Of a stretch of 64,000 nucleotides of DNA, positions 61,413 through 64,000 are shown piece after piece. This DNA is from Mitsuaria sp. WAJ17 (GTDB lineage: Bacteria > Pseudomonadota > Gammaproteobacteria > Burkholderiales > Burkholderiaceae_C), in contig NZ_JACJUG010000009.1 of NCBI RefSeq assembly GCF_014174515.1, positions 62,001-126,000 of the forward strand, written 5' to 3'. Numbering within the stretch: position 1 is the first letter of the stretch; every line of letters begins with the position of its first letter. The position numbers were made by a program, and so were the translations under genes. The notes under the pieces were generated by a model, which searched no databases, had not been told where the DNA came from, and saw nothing but the letters and a program-made list of their open reading frames with translations.

Positions 61413-62321
61413 TCAGTGCCCCCAGGCAGCGATCACATCGCGCCCCTGCACGACCAGATCCACCCGATGACCCACCGGCAGACAGACCTTGGTCCGGACA
61501 TGGCCAAAGGGCAGTCCTGTCAGGATAGGCGTGCGGGTGCGTGCCCGCAGGGCCTCCACGGCAGACTTGAGCGTGTAGCCCCGGTCCAGCGGTGATTTCT
61601 TCCACCCCCCGAAATCACCCAGGATGATGGCCTTCTGATCATCCAGTACCCCGGCCTGGAGCAACTGCAGGAGGCTGCGTTCGACGCGGTAGGGGTGTTC
61701 GTTGATGTCTTCCAGGAAGAGGATGCCGCCCTTGACCTTGGGGAAATGCGGCGTGCCCAGCAACGAATTGACAATGCTCAGATTGCCGCCCCACAGCGTG
61801 CCGCGGGCCTCCAGACCGTCAAAGCCGACCTCCGTACGGAAGCCGATGGCCTCCAGCTCGCCATGCATGGCCTCCAGGAAGCAGTCCTGGGTGACGTCAT
61901 CGACACCGCCCTCCTCTTCCGTCCGGCCGAAGTCCTCGCAGGCCATGGGCCCGGCCCAGGTGACGGCCTTGGCATGCTTCAGCAAGCCCAGTTGAAGGCT
62001 GGTGAGGTCGCTCAAGCCCACCCAGCGTGTGCCCTGCTCCACGCTGCGCGCCAGCAGCTGCCAGTCGATGCGGTCCAGCAGCCGTGTCATCCCATAGCCG
62101 CCCCGCGTGGCCATGGCCACCGAGGGTGCGGATTTCGCGACGCGATGCAGGGCGGCCAGACGGGTGTCGTCGTCACCTGCAAAGCGCTGGTGGCGCGCCA
62201 ATGCGGCCTCGTCGATGCTGACCTCGAAGCCCAGAGCGCCCAGGCGCTTGGCGGCACGCCGCAGGGGTTGGGCCTGGGGCAGGACGCCGGCGGGGGTGTA
62301 GAGGGTCAGGCTGCGGCTCAT
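61413..62321 (-). CDS. ldcA: LD-carboxypeptidase, peptidase S66
   Basis: A 302-aa enzyme that removes the terminal D-Ala from murein tetrapeptides during cell wall recycling. The opening (LTLYTPAGVLPQAQPLRRAA), the ATRGGYGMTRLLDRID motif, the VGLSDLTSLQLGLLKHAKAV segment that holds the nucleophilic Ser region, and the GGKLS-like GGNLSIVNSLLGTPHFP plus ILFLEDINEHPYRVERSLLQ segments fit family S66. It overlaps the tadA stop by four bases. Confidence 0.92.
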   Translation of the reverse strand: MSRSLTLYTPAGVLPQAQPLRRAAKRLGALGFEVSIDEAALARHQRFAGDDDTRLAALHRVAKSAPSVAMATRGGYGMTRLLDRIDWQLLARSVEQGTRWVGLSDLTSLQLGLLKHAKAVTWAGPMACEDFGRTEEEGGVDDVTQDCFLEAMHGELEAIGFRTEVGFDGLEARGTLWGGNLSIVNSLLGTPHFPKVKGGILFLEDINEHPYRVERSLLQLLQAGVLDDQKAIILGDFGGWKKSPLDRGYTLKSAVEALRARTRTPILTGLPFGHVRTKVCLPVGHRVDLVVQGRDVIAAWGH

Positions 62322-62956
62322 AGGCTAGGGAAATCCTTGGGTGAAAAATCCAGTGGGCTGGCGTCGCCTACTGGGATGCTCGGTTCGTCCGTGGTCGCCG
62401 TCGCGGCTCGGCGAAGTTCGCGACGCTGACGGGCGGCCTCGCGCCGCTCGGCAAAGAACTGCCGAAGAAGCTGGGCGGCGGGTTCGGCCAGCACACCGCC
62501 CTGGATGCAGGTGTGGTGGTTCAGCTGACGCTCACCAAACAGATTCAGCACGGAGCCGGCCACACCGGTCTTGGGGTCGGTGGCTGCGAAGACCACACGC
62601 TTGAGCCGCGCATGCATCATGGCCATCGCGCACATCGCGCAGGGCTCCAGCGTGACGAAGAGCTCGCACTCCGGCAGCCGGTAGTTTCCCAGCAGCTGCG
62701 CCGCATGGCGCAGGGCCACGATCTCGGCATGGGCGGTGGGGTCGTGGGTGGTGATGGGCCGGTTGTAGCCCGTGGCGATGACCTGGCCCTGGCGCATCAA
62801 CACCGCGCCCACCGGCACCTCGCCGACCAACCAGGCGTTGTGCGCCTGATCAAGGGCCAGGCGCATGGCGTATTCGTCAGCGGGCGAACTGGGCACCGCC
62901 ACCTGGCCGACATCGGCGAAGGCAGGAGACGTCGGGACGGGCAATGAATCGGTCAT
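62318..62956 (-). CDS. tadA: tRNA-specific adenosine deaminase
   Basis: From ATG 62956 (MTDSLPVPTSPAFADVGQVA) 212 aa; the frame to 63115 is an extension without a start signal. The zinc site has the His of TAHAEIVALR and the PCAMCAMAMMHARL motif; DPKTGVAGSVLNLF is the family segment. It converts A34 to inosine in tRNA-Arg. The C-terminal tail (about 45 residues) is longer than in E. coli. Confidence 0.94.
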   Translation of the reverse strand: MTDSLPVPTSPAFADVGQVAVPSSPADEYAMRLALDQAHNAWLVGEVPVGAVLMRQGQVIATGYNRPITTHDPTAHAEIVALRHAAQLLGNYRLPECELFVTLEPCAMCAMAMMHARLKRVVFAATDPKTGVAGSVLNLFGERQLNHHTCIQGGVLAEPAAQLLRQFFAERREAARQRRELRRAATATTDEPSIPVGDASPLDFSPKDFPSL

Positions 62957-63024
62957 GGAGCACGCCAGTGTAGCAAGCGCCCCCCTGGAGCCCAGGGCGA
63001 CTGCCCAGCCCTTATGCTGGCGCC

Positions 63025-64000
63025 ATGCAGGAAAGTCTATTCCGGGAGGACCCGCCCGAACTGCCGGCCCGGGAACGCAAGGCCGGCTCAAGGCCCCAGG
63101 CCGTGGCGGGCGCATCCGCAGCGCCTGTCCAGTCGATGCAATCCATGCCGGCGGCGCCCACCTCAGGTCGTCGCGGCGTGATGCCGGCCCTGCAGGCCCC
63201 CTCGGTGACCGCGTTGGCCCAGGCCCTGCCGCCCCAGGTCCGACTGGGGGGCTCGACCTGGAGCTATCCCGGCTGGGCCGGCCTGGTCTGGGACCGCCCG
63301 TATTCCGAATCGCAGTTGGCCCGACGCGGGCTGCAGGCCTACAGCAGGCATCCGCTGCTGCGATGCGTCTGTGTCGATCGCAGCTTCTACCGCTCGCTCA
63401 GCGCCAGCCAGTACGCGCAGTTGGCACAGCAGGTCGATGAGGACTTCCGCTTCATCGTGAAGGGCCCCGCCCTGGTCTGCGACGCCCAAGTCCGAGACGA
63501 GGAGGGGCGCGGCCGCCAGCTCAATCCCGCCTTCCTCGACCCACGGCTGGCGCTGCAGGAATTCGTGCAACCGGCCATGGAGGGCCTGGGGCGCCGCCTG
63601 GGGGCGCTGGTCTTCCAGCTGAGCCCGCTGCCGCCGCAGTGGCTGTCCCGCATGGGCGACTGCCTTGCAAGGCTGGACGCCCTGCTGACTGCCCTGCCCT
63701 CGCTGCAGCCCGACAGCCCAGACGGGCAATACGCCATCGAGGTTCGCGACGCCCAGTGGCTGAGCCCGGACTTCGTCGAGATCCTCAGGCGCCATGGGGT
63801 CAGGTATTGCCTGGGCTTGCATCCCAAGCTCCCGCCGATCGAGGAGCAGCTGTGGATCCTGCGCCGCCTGTGGCCCTCCCCCCTGGTGTGCCGCTGGAAC
63901 CTGCATCGCGACCATGGCCCCTTCGGCTATGAGGAAGCCGAGAAGCGCTATGGCGACTACTCCCAGCTGCTGGACCCGGATCCCACCACGCGCTCCGTGC
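63025..64000 (+). CDS. DUF72-family protein, partial at right edge
   Basis: An ATG at 63025 opens a frame that runs through the window edge (325 codons visible). The first 70 residues are low-complexity. The DUF72 core starts at VRLGGSTWSYPGWAGLVWDR and contains RCVCVDRSFYRSLSASQYAQ, FRFIVKGPALVCD and LGALVFQLSPLPPQWLSRMG. DUF72 proteins adopt a TIM-barrel fold; the reaction is not known. It diverges from tadA across 68 bp. Confidence 0.85.
   Translation, partial: MQESLFREDPPELPARERKAGSRPQAVAGASAAPVQSMQSMPAAPTSGRRGVMPALQAPSVTALAQALPPQVRLGGSTWSYPGWAGLVWDRPYSESQLARRGLQAYSRHPLLRCVCVDRSFYRSLSASQYAQLAQQVDEDFRFIVKGPALVCDAQVRDEEGRGRQLNPAFLDPRLALQEFVQPAMEGLGRRLGALVFQLSPLPPQWLSRMGDCLARLDALLTALPSLQPDSPDGQYAIEVRDAQWLSPDFVEILRRHGVRYCLGLHPKLPPIEEQLWILRRLWPSPLVCRWNLHRDHGPFGYEEAEKRYGDYSQLLDPDPTTRSV

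Overview
The window is GC-rich DNA from a betaproteobacterium of the order Burkholderiales. The host genes (a ccoNOQP/ccoGIS cluster with fnr and hemN, a duplicated-ExbD TonB operon feeding an Oar-like receptor, lpxK-kdsB-adk) resemble those of Roseateles/Paucibacter-type genera; that genus-level placement is inference. About half the window is an HK97-type siphovirus prophage and half is ordinary chromosome. No rRNA, tRNA or CRISPR array was seen.

Prophage, 1 to about 31.2 kb (left end outside the window). A single leftward lytic operon starts at an operator-covered promoter near 22.42 kb: YdaS/Cro-like gene, CII-like gene, a small gene, a VirE-type primase-helicase, a small gene and a putative Q-like antiterminator. 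An intrinsic terminator at 17.3 kb separates these from the late genes: HNH nuclease, TerS, TerL, portal, protease, major capsid, connectors, tail tube, chaperones, tape measure and tail tip. A second, rightward operon (24.65 to 29.37 kb) carries small coiled-coil proteins, an SSB-like protein, a ParB-like protein with an H-NS-type C-terminus and an AlpA/Xis-like protein. A P4-type integrase lies beside the 3' end of icd.

The most unusual part is 22.38 to 24.65 kb. A repressor without an S24 peptidase domain is followed by an unknown 141-aa gene, a LuxR-type regulator without a LuxI partner, and a 59-aa peptide whose first 19 residues form a textbook double-glycine export leader. Six copies of a dyad, ATCAC-N4-GTGAT, sit at all three control regions (cro/repressor, 141-aa gene/luxR, rightward operon). 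A 20-bp lux-box-like inverted repeat lies between the luxR-like gene and its divergent neighbour. Together these suggest a prophage whose lysis-lysogeny switch is tied to cell-cell signalling and possibly to an exported peptide. A 16-bp palindrome, GTGCAGRCGYCTGCAC, is also scattered five times through the prophage and was not found in the host half.

Chromosome, 31.2 to 64 kb. icd; then a microaerobic respiration block (SafE/TauE-like protein, hemN, fnr, two small membrane proteins, ccoG, ccoP, ccoQ, ccoO, ccoN, ccoS, ccoI) with FNR-type boxes at hemN, ccoN and ccoI; a two-component system; sodB; xseA; an ExbBD pair with lpxK, a Trm112-like gene, kdsB and adk; a short-chain dehydrogenase behind a LiuR-like dyad; the tonB-exbB-exbD-exbD-TPR operon and its Oar-like receptor; an LD-carboxypeptidase; tadA; and a DUF72 gene cut by the right edge.
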